Part shown: piece after piece, positions 27,310-34,581 of the stretch | Position numbering within the stretch: position 1 is the first letter of the stretch | Layout: every line of letters starts with the position of its first letter | Assembly: GCA_965199685.1 (NCBI GenBank) | Contig: OZ241323.1 | Coordinates: forward strand, 1,550,001-1,614,000 | DNA length: 64,000 nucleotides | Source of the DNA: SP5GCR1 sp965199685 | Lineage (GTDB): Bacteria > Pseudomonadota > Gammaproteobacteria > Poriferisulfidales > Oxydemutatoraceae | Direction: 5' to 3' | Translations under genes and position numbers: made by a program | Notes under the pieces: model-generated | Database searches by the model: none | What the model was told of the DNA's origin: nothing | What the model saw: the letters and a program-made list of their open reading frames with translations, nothing else

Positions 27310-27528
27310 AAATTGAGGCTGCTGAAAATAGAACCACCGTTTGCTGCTGTTGCAACAAACAGCGTAAAATTGTGCAGAACCACCACAACCACCCCGTCAG
27401 ATAGAACCGCCGATTGATCCAGCAGGTCAATCGGCGTGACGCTGTGCAGAACCTTAACATGATTGCTGAACGCATGCATTACAAAATGCGTACACCTGCC
27501 ACCCCTCCACAGGAGGGGAATGTACTAA
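27310..27528. repeat. Repeat element, left part, interrupted by the IS
   Basis: Contains the hairpin CCGTTTGCTGCTG-TTGCAACAAACAGCG (about 27327), the hairpin CGCCGATTGATCC-GGTCAATCGGCG (about 27400) and CCCCTCCACAGGAGGGG. It ends GTACTAA, where the IS begins. The missing right end (ATGCAGACACTTTTTCAACAG) is found on the other side of the IS at 28826. Confidence 0.75.
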
Positions 27529-28819
27529 GGAGTCGTTAGAGAATAAACTTTGCTTATATATCTAATAGTGCTATCCTGAATGCATGAGTGATGAGAAAAG
27601 AGATAGTGATCTTAAAAAGAAGTTATCGGCTGTACTACCCCACTTAAATGAAAAGCAACGCCGCATTCTGATCGCTGCTGAGGCTTGTAATTTAGGCTAT
27701 GGTGGAATAGCAAAGTTGTCAAAAATAACTGGTGTCTCTAGACCGACGATTCATCGTGGCATCAAGGATCTCAATGAAGCGAAAGGTCAAGAAACAGCTT
27801 CGTTAAGTAGGGTGAGAAAAAAAGGCGGTGGCAGAAAAAAGCTCATTGATAAGTTTCCTGGTATCGTTGAGGCAATAGAAAACTTAATGGAACCGGGTGT
27901 GCGCGGTGATCCTGAGTCGCCTTTGCGTTGGACTTGCAAAAGCGTGCGTATGCTAGAGAAGGAGTTAAGAGCAAGAGGCTATCAGATCAGTTATTCAACT
28001 GTCGCTTGTTTATTAAAAGAGCTTGGGTTTAGCCTGCAGGCAAATCAAAAGACTTTAGAAGGTGCAACGCACCCGGATAGAAATCAGCAGTTTGAGTTTA
28101 TCAACAAAAGAGCGAAGTGGTTTTTAGCCAGAGGCTATCCGGTGCTTTCTATAGATACCAAAAAGAAAGAGCTGATAGGTAATTATAAGAACGCAGGGAA
28201 GCAATGGCGTAAGAAGCAAAACCCGGAGCGAGTGAATGTGCATGATTTTCCTGATGCAGAATGTCCCAAAGCCGTTCCTTATGGGGTTTATGATGTGGGC
28301 AACAATGAAGCTTGGGTTAATGTCGGTATCAGTGCCGATACGGCTGAGTTTTCGGTAGAAAGTATCCGTCAATGGTGGAACAAGATGGGCAAGAAAAGAT
28401 ATCCCAAGACTTCAAAACTGTTGTTGTGTGCAGATAGTGGAGGAAGTAATAGCTATCGTTCTCATCTGTGGAAGTGGGAGTTATATCAGTTCGCAAAACA
28501 AGAAGGTCTTTCGATTACCGTGTGTCACTACCCGCCGGGGACGAGCAAATGGAACAAAATCGAGCATCGTTTGTTCTCGTATATCAGCATAAACTGGAGA
28601 GGACAACCGCTAAGAAATTATCAAACAGTGGTTAATCTTATCACTGCTACAATAACCCAAGCTGGTTTAACAGTTGAATCTAGGATTGACAAAAGGAAGT
28701 ACGAAAAAGGAATCAAAGTGCCTAAAGAAAAAATGAAACAAATCAAAATGAGAAAAGAATCATTTCATGGGGAATGGAATTATACGATATTAAGTCTGTA
28801 AAGGTTATTTATAAACGAT
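27529..28819 (+). mobile_element. Complete insertion sequence, ISAzo13-type
   Basis: The element encodes one transposase and is flanked by TACTAA on both sides (27523-27528 and 28820-28825). Uninterrupted repeats elsewhere in the window read GTACTAATGCAGAC once, so TACTAA looks like a 6-bp target duplication; a shorter one cannot be excluded. The ends show imperfect inverted similarity (left GTCGTTAGAGAATAA, right reversed ATCGTTTATAAATAA). The exact termini are therefore inferred from the target site, not from strong terminal repeats. Confidence 0.7.
27584..28801 (+). CDS. ISAzo13-family transposase
   Basis: 405 residues, apparently intact. An N-terminal helix-turn-helix (SKITGVSRPTIHRGIKDLNE, residues about 45-66) is followed by the family segment GGGRKKLIDKFPGIVEAIE. 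The DDE catalytic core shows VLSIDTKKKELIGNYKN (first Asp), LLLCADSGGSNSYRS (second Asp) and PPGTSKWNKIEHRLFSYIS (Glu). These motifs and the length fit the ISAzo13 group. It is the only full-length transposase recognised in the window and its insertion appears recent, because both target halves remain recognisable. Confidence 0.88.
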   Translation: MSDEKRDSDLKKKLSAVLPHLNEKQRRILIAAEACNLGYGGIAKLSKITGVSRPTIHRGIKDLNEAKGQETASLSRVRKKGGGRKKLIDKFPGIVEAIENLMEPGVRGDPESPLRWTCKSVRMLEKELRARGYQISYSTVACLLKELGFSLQANQKTLEGATHPDRNQQFEFINKRAKWFLARGYPVLSIDTKKKELIGNYKNAGKQWRKKQNPERVNVHDFPDAECPKAVPYGVYDVGNNEAWVNVGISADTAEFSVESIRQWWNKMGKKRYPKTSKLLLCADSGGSNSYRSHLWKWELYQFAKQEGLSITVCHYPPGTSKWNKIEHRLFSYISINWRGQPLRNYQTVVNLITATITQAGLTVESRIDKRKYEKGIKVPKEKMKQIKMRKESFHGEWNYTILSL

Positions 28820-28880
28820 TACTAATGCAGACACTTTTTCAACAGCTTCATGTTAGCCCTCCCCTACAGTGATTAACATA
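28820..28880. repeat. Repeat element, right part, interrupted by the IS
   Basis: TACTAATGCAGACACTTTTTCAACAGC is the right end of the element whose left part stops at 27528. Downstream, GTTAGCCCTCCCCTACAGTGATTA belongs to the GGGAGGGC-palindrome module. Confidence 0.7.
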
Positions 28881-28904
28881 AACGTTGCTACAACAAGCGA
28901 TGGT

Positions 28905-29930
28905 TCACAAGTACGGTAGGCCGAGTTCGGTGAACATTGCTTGGTCAAACTCTTCGTCTACTCTTAGTTGTGTTTCAAGTATCCAAACATTGGCTGCTAT
29001 TTTATGTCCTTGCTCGGCAAGTTCCAGCCATTTCACACCATCCTTAGCAGTCATTACTACCGGCAAATTGTCATCAAACTTGAAGTCAACCACCCGATAA
29101 GCATGATGATCCTTAAAGGCGTGTTTAATCGGCAACATGCCGAGCGACTCCAAGGTCTCAAAAAAACGCTCGGGATTTGCCAGTGCCGCACATGCGTGTA
29201 CGCGCTGCCCCTTAAAGTGATCGGTCGGGTAATGTTTATCGTAGACTGGTGTATATAGACTTGTTGCCTTCAACCGTATCCCATAACGATGCCAACGCGG
29301 CAACAATTCGTCGTCTTGCTCCGACTTCAAGTCTCCGTTCACAGCCACAAACATAACATCGTTGATTCTTGATACCGGCTCTCGCAAAGGCCCGGCAGGC
29401 AACAAATAGCGATTGCCGAAACCCCTACTACCGTCTACTACAACAATCTCTGCCGTTCTTGCCAAACTGTGATGCTGCAACCCGTCGTCCGATAAGATCA
29501 ATTCAACACCATGCTTATCTATCAATAGCTGCGCCGCTTGCTCAAGTTTTTTACCAATCACAACCGGGCATCCGGTCTTTTGATAGATGAGCTTAGGTTC
29601 ATCGCCGACTACCCGATACGAAATATCATCATTAACTTCGATAGGCGCACCGCTACTCCCTGAACCACCATAGCCACGGCTCACCACACCGACCTTCATA
29701 CCATGAATCTGAAAGTATTCCACCCAATTGATCACCAACGGTGTCTTGCCAGTGCCGCCGACACTTAGATTACCTACTACGATTACCGGCACCGGTAGTT
29801 GTTTCGGTGTTTTGGATCTATAGTAATACGCTCTAAAGAATAATCCGGCGCGGTAAAGCAACGATAACGGCAACAACGGCCATGCCCAATAACGCGGTGC
29901 GTGATACCAAAGGCGATCGTACCATCTCAA
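28905..29930 (-). CDS. lpxK: Tetraacyldisaccharide 4'-kinase
   Basis: Inner-membrane kinase that phosphorylates the lipid A precursor at the 4' position. The 341-residue protein begins with a membrane-associating helix (YWAWPLLPLSLLYRAGLFFRA). It contains the Walker A variant VVGNLSVGGTGKTPLV (residues about 50-65), the VGVVSRGYGG segment, VLSDDGLQHH-type residues (LILSDDGLQHHSL, with the catalytic Asp region) and LLPAGPLREP. The start overlaps the end of msbA by four bases, as expected for an operon. Downstream, its usual partners ycaR and kdsB are displaced by repeats, a small gene and an IS. Confidence 0.95.
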   Translation of the reverse strand: MRWYDRLWYHAPRYWAWPLLPLSLLYRAGLFFRAYYYRSKTPKQLPVPVIVVGNLSVGGTGKTPLVINWVEYFQIHGMKVGVVSRGYGGSGSSGAPIEVNDDISYRVVGDEPKLIYQKTGCPVVIGKKLEQAAQLLIDKHGVELILSDDGLQHHSLARTAEIVVVDGSRGFGNRYLLPAGPLREPVSRINDVMFVAVNGDLKSEQDDELLPRWHRYGIRLKATSLYTPVYDKHYPTDHFKGQRVHACAALANPERFFETLESLGMLPIKHAFKDHHAYRVVDFKFDDNLPVVMTAKDGVKWLELAEQGHKIAANVWILETQLRVDEEFDQAMFTELGLPYL

Positions 29931-31690
29931 GCCGCTATCCTCCGACCGTGTCCGGACATGTAGAGCTTGTGATAAGTCTTTTGCGCAGTGATTAACTCGT
30001 CGTGCGTGCCTTGCTCTACGATATGTCCTTTTGCCAAAACCACGATGCGCTTCGCCAACCTAATCGTAGAGAAACGATGGGCAATTAAGATCATCGTGCA
30101 TTGATCGGAGATTTCCTCCAACGCCAGTTGAATCATGCTCTCCGACTCTGCGTCTAATGCCGAGGTTGCCTCGTCAAAAATGATAATCGGTGCGCGCTTT
30201 AGCAATGCACGAGCGATTGCGACACGCTGCCGTTCACCTCCCGATAAGCGACCGCCAGCATCACCGATTGCGGTGTCAAATCCTTGTGGTAATTTTTTTA
30301 TGAAATCTATTGCGTGCGCCTTTTGCGCAGCTTCTTCTATTTGTGACAGTGAGGCTTGTGTGCCGTAGGCAATGTTGTTGGCAATGCTGTCATTGAACAG
30401 CACGATATCTTGCCCAGCATAAGCAATCTGCGCGCGCAACTGAGACAACGACAGTTCCTTTATATCGTGCCCGTCAAGTTCAATATGCCCCTCGCTACAT
30501 TCGTAAAGCCGGGGCAGCAAGCTAACCAAGGTTGACTTGCCTGATCCCGAAACACCGACCAACGCCAGCGTCTCTAAGGGAGCAATCTCTAAATTGATAT
30601 GCGACAACGCCGGTTCAGGGTTCTCGGCAAGCGGCTGTGTGTATGAAAACGATACATCCACATAGCGTATGTGTCCTTGCCAGTTCCTATCCACATAGTT
30701 GTCGCTATCCGACTCTGGTTTTACATCTAGAAAATCAAACACGCTCTGTGCGGCAACGATGCCTTGTTGCAAAATCACATTGACTTGTACCAAACTGCGC
30801 ACTGGTCTGAACAGCAATATCATCGCAACGATGAACGAGACGAAAGTCCCTGCCGACACTTTGGGAAGCAGTTGTTCGGTATTCATCAAATAGACGATCA
30901 CCGCCAAGCTCAATCCCAAAACCAGCATCATAACCGGCGTGCCTATAGATTTGACTGCCGATGTGCGCATTAAATAGCGGCGCACATTCTCGTTGTTGGA
31001 TTCAAAGTGTGCGGTTTCGTAATCGTAGCCGTCAAAAATCTTAATCGTGCTGTTACTTCTGACCGCCTGCTGCACATTGCCGGTTAAATTAGCCATTAAC
31101 TCCTGATGGCGATGATGCAAGGAGCGAAAACGTCTATTGATATAACTCAATATAAATGCGATGACCGGCACCAACACCAACATAAGCATGGTCAGTTGCC
31201 AACTGATATAAAAAAGCCAAGCCAAGAGACCCAGCACCGTTAGCGTATCCCTAACCAAAATCGTCAAAGATCTAGACGATGCACTTGCGGTGATGCCGAT
31301 GTTGTAGATTATCCGTGAAGTCAGCTTGCCCTCCGGGTTTTGATCGTAATAAGACACCGGCAGGCGCAATATATGCGCGAATGTCTCGGAGCGCAGTTGC
31401 TTGACCACATGGTTGCCCACATAGTCCATATAGTAAGTACCCATGAAACTGCCGACACCTCGGGCAAGCAACACCAATATGATGAGCAGGGGCAACCACT
31501 CCAGAAAGACATATTGGTCTTTGCTATAAAAACCCTCGTCTATCAGAGGCTTCATCAGCATAGCAAAACCAGTGTCGCTCGCCGCATAAATCAGCATCCC
31601 GAAAATCGCAATCACAAAATAGCGAGAGCGTTGCCAACTATAACTTAGCAAGCGATAAAAAACAGCTCTGTCTACATCAACATCCTTCAT
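29927..31690 (-). CDS. msbA: Lipid A export ATP-binding/permease protein
   Basis: Flips core-lipid A across the inner membrane. The 587 residues combine six transmembrane helices (residues about 20-320) with a nucleotide-binding domain. Walker A is GVSGSGKSTLVSLLPR, the signature is GGRLSGGERQRVAIARALL, Walker B is PIIIFDEATSALD and the switch His is in LIAHRFSTIRLA. Length and context (4-bp overlap with lpxK) match MsbA rather than a drug exporter half. recX ends on the same strand 4 bp upstream of its start codon, a spacing that would allow cotranscription. Confidence 0.95.
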   Translation of the reverse strand: MKDVDVDRAVFYRLLSYSWQRSRYFVIAIFGMLIYAASDTGFAMLMKPLIDEGFYSKDQYVFLEWLPLLIILVLLARGVGSFMGTYYMDYVGNHVVKQLRSETFAHILRLPVSYYDQNPEGKLTSRIIYNIGITASASSRSLTILVRDTLTVLGLLAWLFYISWQLTMLMLVLVPVIAFILSYINRRFRSLHHRHQELMANLTGNVQQAVRSNSTIKIFDGYDYETAHFESNNENVRRYLMRTSAVKSIGTPVMMLVLGLSLAVIVYLMNTEQLLPKVSAGTFVSFIVAMILLFRPVRSLVQVNVILQQGIVAAQSVFDFLDVKPESDSDNYVDRNWQGHIRYVDVSFSYTQPLAENPEPALSHINLEIAPLETLALVGVSGSGKSTLVSLLPRLYECSEGHIELDGHDIKELSLSQLRAQIAYAGQDIVLFNDSIANNIAYGTQASLSQIEEAAQKAHAIDFIKKLPQGFDTAIGDAGGRLSGGERQRVAIARALLKRAPIIIFDEATSALDAESESMIQLALEEISDQCTMILIAHRFSTIRLAKRIVVLAKGHIVEQGTHDELITAQKTYHKLYMSGHGRRIAA

Positions 31691-31694
31691 CGTG

Positions 31695-32162
31695 TTATTC
31701 GTCGTCGCTTGAGCTAAGGGCAGAACGGATCATCTCTTCCGAATAACCACGCTGCCAAAGAAATCGCCGCTGTTTAGCGAGTTCTTGCGCATTGCCGGGT
31801 TTTTGAGGGAATTTTTTCTGCAGGCAAGTCCTCGCGTTGTGTTGCCAGTCGGTGTCCGATTCGGCAAGCATCTGCTCAATACTCTCAGGATTAAGTTTTT
31901 TCTGTAGCAGTTCCATTCTAATACGCATAGGACCATAAAATCTGTTGGCACGGGAAGTGATAAAGGATTCTATATAACGCATATCTGATAATAAGCCTTC
32001 GGCTTCCAGACGATCCAATACAGCTTCTACGATAGCCTCATTGTTTGTTTTGCTTCTAGACAGCTTGGATTTCAATTCTGCCCTATGGTGTTCTCGTCGG
32101 CTTAAATAAGATAGTGCTTTTTTAACTAAGGCAGCCTGGTGCTGTTCATGAAGTACCGTCAT
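31695..32162 (-). CDS. recX: Regulatory protein RecX
   Basis: Modulates RecA filaments. The 155-residue form starting at ATG 32162 shows the RecX pattern of three tandem helix-repeat units: ALSYLSRREHHRAELKSKL, LSDMRYIESFITSRAN with GPMRIRMELLQKK, and LAKQRRFLWQRGYSEEMIRSAL. It lies downstream of recA on the same strand, the usual order, but separated by about 730 bp of repeats. The frame is open to 32246, yet those extra residues are encoded by repeat DNA. Even ATG 32162 lies inside the repeat box AAGTACCGTCAT, so the native 5' end may have been replaced by the repeat insertion. Confidence 0.87.
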   Translation of the reverse strand: MTVLHEQHQAALVKKALSYLSRREHHRAELKSKLSRSKTNNEAIVEAVLDRLEAEGLLSDMRYIESFITSRANRFYGPMRIRMELLQKKLNPESIEQMLAESDTDWQHNARTCLQKKFPQKPGNAQELAKQRRFLWQRGYSEEMIRSALSSSDDE

Positions 32163-32880
32163 CACCCAAACGTAACCGCCTGCGCCATCAAATTCACGAA
32201 AACCACCTGAACGTGCTGTGTCTGTACGAACAATCCATTCATCCATAAAATTTACGCAAACGGTAGGGGAGGGCTAACATAGAGCTGTTGAAAAAGTATC
32301 TGCATGGTACATTCCCCTCCTGTGGAGGGGTGGCAGGCGAAGCCTGACGGGGTGGTTGTGGTGGTTCTGTACTACTGTAACCGCTTGCGCCATCAAATTC
32401 ATGATAACCACCTGAACGTGCTGTGTCTGTACGAACAATCCATTCATCCATAAAATTTACGCAAACGGTAGGGGAGGGCTAACATGCCCTCCCTAAAGTA
32501 CCGTTCTGCACTATTCCAACCGCTATGCGCCATCAAATTCATGATAACCACCTGAACGTACTGTGTCTGTACGAACAATGCATTCATCCATAAAATTTAC
32601 GCAAACGGTAGGGGAGGGCTAACATGCCCTCCCTAAAGTACCGTTCTGCACAACTGCAACCGCTTGCGCCATCAAATTCATGATAACCACCTGTAGGGGC
32701 GGACCATTCCCCTCCTTTGGAGAGGTGGCAGGCGAAGCCTGACGGGGTGGTTTTTTGCGTACCCACCATTTAGGACAAGCCTTAGCTGGTCCGACCTACA
32801 TACCCATGTTAAAGTTCTGCACAATGTTACGCCGTTTGTGCTACTGCAACAAACGGCGGTTCTATTTCTCAACAGATCCA
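32145..32880. repeat. Compound repeat cluster between recX and recA
   Basis: Holds three near-identical units of about 130 bp. Each runs CGCTTGCGCCATCAAATTCATGATAACC, CCTGAACGTGCTGTGTCTGTACGAACAATCCATTCATCC, then GGTAGGGGAGGGCTAACATG; they start near 32173, 32386 and 32518. Between them are CCCCTCCTGTGGAGGGG, a GCTGTTGAAAAAGTA end and, close to recA, an ACGCCGTTTGTGC-GCAACAAACGGCGG hairpin (about 32829-32862). Confidence 0.75.
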
Positions 32881-32895
32881 CTTCGGCGTCCACCA

Positions 32896-34005
32896 TCAAG
32901 CTGTAGAACCGGCAGTGGTTTTCTTAGGTGGTTCGCCGCTGGTTTGGACATTAGTTTTGCCCGCCTTTCCGTCTGCCTTTTTGTCGGTCTCGCTTTCGTT
33001 CTTATTCGCCGGAGTATCGCTCAACAGCAGAGTGCGTAGATTTTTTTCAAGCTCTTCTGCCACCTTAGGGTTTTCTTTTAAGTACAAACGCACATTATCT
33101 TTGCCTTGCCCTATTTTCTCGTTCTTATAACTGTACCAAGAACCCAGTTTCTCGACCAAATTGTGTTTCACGCCCAAATCTATCAGCTCGGCATCGTGCG
33201 ATATACCTTCTCCGTATCTAATCTCAAAGTTAGCAACCTTGAACGGCGGTGCCAGCTTGTTCTTCACAACCTTAACGCGAGTCTCATTACCTACAACCTC
33301 GTCGCCTTTTTTAATCTGCCCAGTACGCCGTATATCCAAACGCATTGAAGCATAAAACTTCAGCGCGTTGCCGCCGGTCGTGGTCTCCGGATTTCCGAAC
33401 ATCACACCAATTTTCATACGTATCTGATTGATGAAAATAACGATTGCTTTTGAACGTTGGATATTCGCAGTCAGCTTGCGTAGTGCTTGCGACATCAAAC
33501 GCGCCTGCAAACCGACATGGGTATCCCCCATATCACCCTCTATCTCGGAACGAGGCGTTAATGCAGCAACCGAATCAACAACCACCAAATCAACCGAACC
33601 CGAACGCACCAACATGTCGGTAATCTCCAAGCCTTGCTCACCAGTATCCGGCTGTGATATCAAAAAATCGTCTGTGTTCACACCCAGCTTGCCAGCGTAG
33701 ACGGAATCCAACGCATGTTCGGCATCAACAAAAGCCGCAGTGCCGCCGGCAGCTTGACATTGCGCAACCGCATGTAATGCAAGCGTGGTTTTGCCCGATG
33801 ATTCGGTGCCGAAAATCTCTATGATCCGCCCTTTGGGAAAACCACCTATACCCAATGCCAAGTCTAAAGCGAGAGACCCCGACGATATCACCTCTATATC
33901 GTAGGTTGCCTTTGTATCGCCAAGACGCATAATAGAACCCTTGCCGAACTGCTTATCAATTTGCGCTAGCGCAGTCTCTAACGCTTTTCTGCGACCTTCT
34001 TCCAC
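32896..34005 (-). CDS. recA: Recombinase A
   Basis: Strand-exchange protein of homologous recombination and SOS co-protease. The 369 residues include Walker A GTESSGKTTLALH (residues about 66-78), LVVVDSVAALTPRSEIEG (Walker B and loop 1), MSQALRKLTANI, and NQIRMKIGVMFGNPETTTGG (loop 2). The start codon is GTG (34005), with AGAGGAG 8 bases upstream. The last about 35 residues are a low-complexity polar tail. I looked for a LexA box of the CTGT-N8-ACAG type in the 80 bases upstream and saw none, so SOS control cannot be supported from sequence. Upstream lies the accessory island; in many relatives the neighbour here is pncC. Confidence 0.98.
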   Translation of the reverse strand: MEEGRRKALETALAQIDKQFGKGSIMRLGDTKATYDIEVISSGSLALDLALGIGGFPKGRIIEIFGTESSGKTTLALHAVAQCQAAGGTAAFVDAEHALDSVYAGKLGVNTDDFLISQPDTGEQGLEITDMLVRSGSVDLVVVDSVAALTPRSEIEGDMGDTHVGLQARLMSQALRKLTANIQRSKAIVIFINQIRMKIGVMFGNPETTTGGNALKFYASMRLDIRRTGQIKKGDEVVGNETRVKVVKNKLAPPFKVANFEIRYGEGISHDAELIDLGVKHNLVEKLGSWYSYKNEKIGQGKDNVRLYLKENPKVAEELEKNLRTLLLSDTPANKNESETDKKADGKAGKTNVQTSGEPPKKTTAGSTA

Positions 34006-34159
34006 TGTTATTTCTCCTCTGATTTAATGGATTTAGCTAGTAAAAGCCAATTTTCAAGCTATTCTATACCATAAATAGGCACCTCCGAAATAAAACCGAC
34101 GAAGCAACCAAAATTCGGGTACAAACGGTTCAACCGCTATACGCTGTCTAGCTTTGATA

Positions 34160-34400
34160 AGGCTGTTGAAAAAGCAGTATTCCCCTCCTTTGGAGGGGTG
34201 GTCTATGCATTTTGTTTGCAAAAACATAAGGGCGAACCATTCCCCTCCTCTAGAGGGGTGTCAGGCTCCGCCTGACGGGGTGGTTGTGGAGGGTCCGTAC
34301 AATGTTACGCCGATTGACTGCTGGATCAATCGGCGGTTCTATCTGACGGGTTGGTTTTTTGCATTCCCGCTATTTAGGACGAGCCGGGCACTCATGATGC
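34160..34400. repeat. Repeat cluster upstream of recA
   Basis: Contains GGCTGTTGAAAAAGC, two TTCCCCTCCTTTGGAGGGG-like palindromes, GTCAGGCTCCGCCTGACGGGGTGGTTG and an ACGCCGATTGACTGCTGGATCAATCGGCGG hairpin (about 34306-34338). A TTTTTTGCATTCCCGCTATTTAGGAC segment also occurs, in variant form, near 32752. Confidence 0.7.
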
Positions 34401-34519
34401 GGGTCAAACGGCTTGTTCTTTCTGCATGATTATTCTCCAATTCAAGGCTCTTTAATCGTTTGGCCTCGTATTGATTTGATCGCTCAGATACTTTACTTCT
34501 GTGTAAATCGTTTCTTCAC
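34340..34519 (-). pseudogene. Possible remnant of an IS3-type orfA
   Basis: On the minus strand, an AGGAGA ribosome binding site and GTG at 34519 open the peptide KKRFTQK, which stops at once. In another frame the sequence continues YEAKRLKSLELEN, similar to the helix of IS3-family OrfA proteins (RFTEEQ and AKRLKELE patterns), and runs into repeat DNA. This is a weak resemblance in a short, frameshifted stretch and could be chance. Confidence 0.28.
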
Positions 34520-34581
34520 TTTGAAATCTCCTGTTGTTTACTAATTTAACCGGAAATCTCATCTTTGTGATTGCTTGGTCT

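Noticed and set aside
32145..32880. Regular units between recX and recA considered as a CRISPR array
   Set aside because: Units are about 130 bp with internal palindromes, they are not short identical repeats with unique spacers, and no cas gene is near.
34006..34085. LexA-binding site upstream of recA
   Set aside because: No CTGT-N8-ACAG pattern was seen; some lineages use other motifs, but none can be supported here.
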